This document shows, piece after piece, positions 7,164 to 7,770 of a DNA stretch of 7,770 nucleotides. The translations under genes and the position numbers were made by a program. Below the pieces are notes generated by a model that saw only the letters and a program-made list of their open reading frames with translations, searched no databases and was not told where the DNA came from. The stretch is taken from NCBI GenBank assembly GCA_038231615.1, contig JBBRLA010000414.1:1-7770 (forward strand). The letters are read 5' to 3'. Positions within the stretch are counted from its first letter, which is position 1. The number at the start of each line of letters is the position of its first letter. The DNA comes from JBBRLA01 sp038231615 (GTDB lineage Bacteria > Myxococcota_A > Polyangia > Palsa-1104 > JAEUJZ01).

Positions 7164-7770
7164 TGTGGATGCCCTTCGACTTCGCTCGCTGCTGTCCTCG
7201 GTCGCCGACGGCCAGACCTCGATCGAGCAGGCCCTGACCGAGCTGCACCGGCTGCCCTATTCCGACCTGGGCTTCGCCAGGATCGACCACCACCGGGCCC
7301 TGCGCACCGGGGTCCCGGAGGTGGTGCTGTGTCAGGGGAAGCAGCTTGATCACCTGTTGGCCATCGTCGAGGACCTGGCCGCCGCGGGCAACAACGTGCT
7401 GTGTACGCGCATCTCGCCGGACCAGGCGCAGGCGGTGTGTCTGAAGGTCAAGGGGGCGCGGCACCACCCGCTGCCCAGATTGCTGGTGGTGGAGCAGCGC
7501 CCGGTGGAGGTACTGGGACAGGGGACGGTGCTGGTGGCCTGCGCCGGGACGTCGGACTTGCCTGTGGCGGAGGAGGCGGCCCTGACGGCGGAGGTGCTGG
7601 GCAGCAAGGTGGAGCGGCTGTGGGACGTGGGGGTGGCCGGGCTGCACCGGACGCTGGCGCACCAGGACCGGATGCGGCAGGCGGCGGTGGTGGTGGTGGT
7701 CGCCGGCATGGAGGGGGCACTGCCCAGCGTGGTCGCGGGCTTGTGCGGCAGGCCGGTGATTGCGGTGCCG
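7153..7770 (+). CDS. larB: LarB, nickel-pincer nucleotide cofactor biosynthesis (3'-truncated by window end)
   Basis: 206 codons run open to the last base; full LarB is about 250 aa, so roughly the last fifth is missing. LarB carboxylates nicotinic acid adenine dinucleotide at pyridine C5 and hydrolyses the phosphoanhydride. This gives pyridinium-3,5-biscarboxylate mononucleotide plus AMP, the first step (before LarE and LarC) to the Ni-pincer cofactor of lactate racemase and related LarA enzymes. Hallmarks visible: LPYSDLGFARIDHHRALRTGVPEVV (residues ~34-58, family N-terminal signature); the PurE-like core with CAGTSDLPVAEEAA (~129-142), WDVGVAGLHR and VAGMEGALPSVVAGL. ATG 7153 is the first start; GTG 7165 (giving MDALRLRSLL) fits the usual family N-terminus slightly better, and neither has a Shine-Dalgarno. 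It lies 63 bp after the HAMP gene in the same direction. larC, larE or larA, if linked, would lie beyond the edge. Confidence 0.93.
   Translation, partial: MLPGVDALRLRSLLSSVADGQTSIEQALTELHRLPYSDLGFARIDHHRALRTGVPEVVLCQGKQLDHLLAIVEDLAAAGNNVLCTRISPDQAQAVCLKVKGARHHPLPRLLVVEQRPVEVLGQGTVLVACAGTSDLPVAEEAALTAEVLGSKVERLWDVGVAGLHRTLAHQDRMRQAAVVVVVAGMEGALPSVVAGLCGRPVIAVP

Noticed and set aside
6351..7349. Plus-strand 332-codon frame overlapping the HAMP gene and larB
   Set aside because: Gly/Ala/Arg-rich with no motifs; the other two frames encode recognisable proteins across the same bases.

Overview
The window is a very GC-rich bacterial chromosomal segment, with most third codon positions G or C. 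It carries two envelope lipoproteins with type II signal peptides, a Kelch-type propeller lipoprotein, RecJ and LarB. I infer a Gram-negative of the Myxococcota or a related former-deltaproteobacterial lineage. This rests on protein style and base composition only, and no rRNA or other decisive marker is present. I see no phage, transposase, tRNA, rRNA or CRISPR.

Layout. 1-102: a perfect 29-bp tandem repeat (three full copies plus a half copy) running in from the left edge. 103-288: no supportable gene, one imperfect hairpin. 289-1856 (+): an AAA ATPase with a C-terminal PD-(D/E)XK nuclease-like domain, broken by an apparent 1-base deletion in a C-run exactly at Walker A; it also carries a short motif resembling the upstream tandem repeat. 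1908-3692 (+): RecJ single-strand exonuclease, with a promoter-like pair placed so that the transcript could be leaderless. 3693-5657 (+): a lipoprotein with seven Kelch-like repeats and a C-terminal jelly-roll-like domain, starting at the base after the recJ stop. 5665-6285 (-): a small Cys-rich lipoprotein, convergent with the propeller gene and only 7 bp from it. 6286-6519: a divergent intergenic region with a G-quadruplex-type tract, a terminator-like hairpin and candidate -10 elements. 6520-7089 (+): a two-helix membrane protein with a HAMP-like region and no output domain. 7153-7770 (+): the first ~206 codons of larB (nickel-pincer cofactor synthesis), cut by the window end.

How the genes relate. 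RecJ and the propeller lipoprotein look like one translationally coupled pair although their functions are unrelated. The HAMP protein and LarB are co-directional, 63 bp apart, with overlapping inverted repeats around the larB start. The rest are best read as independent neighbours. I find no convincing multi-gene new system. The strongest leads are the broken ATPase-nuclease and its repeat-like insert, the large propeller lipoprotein coupled to recJ, and the output-less HAMP protein.
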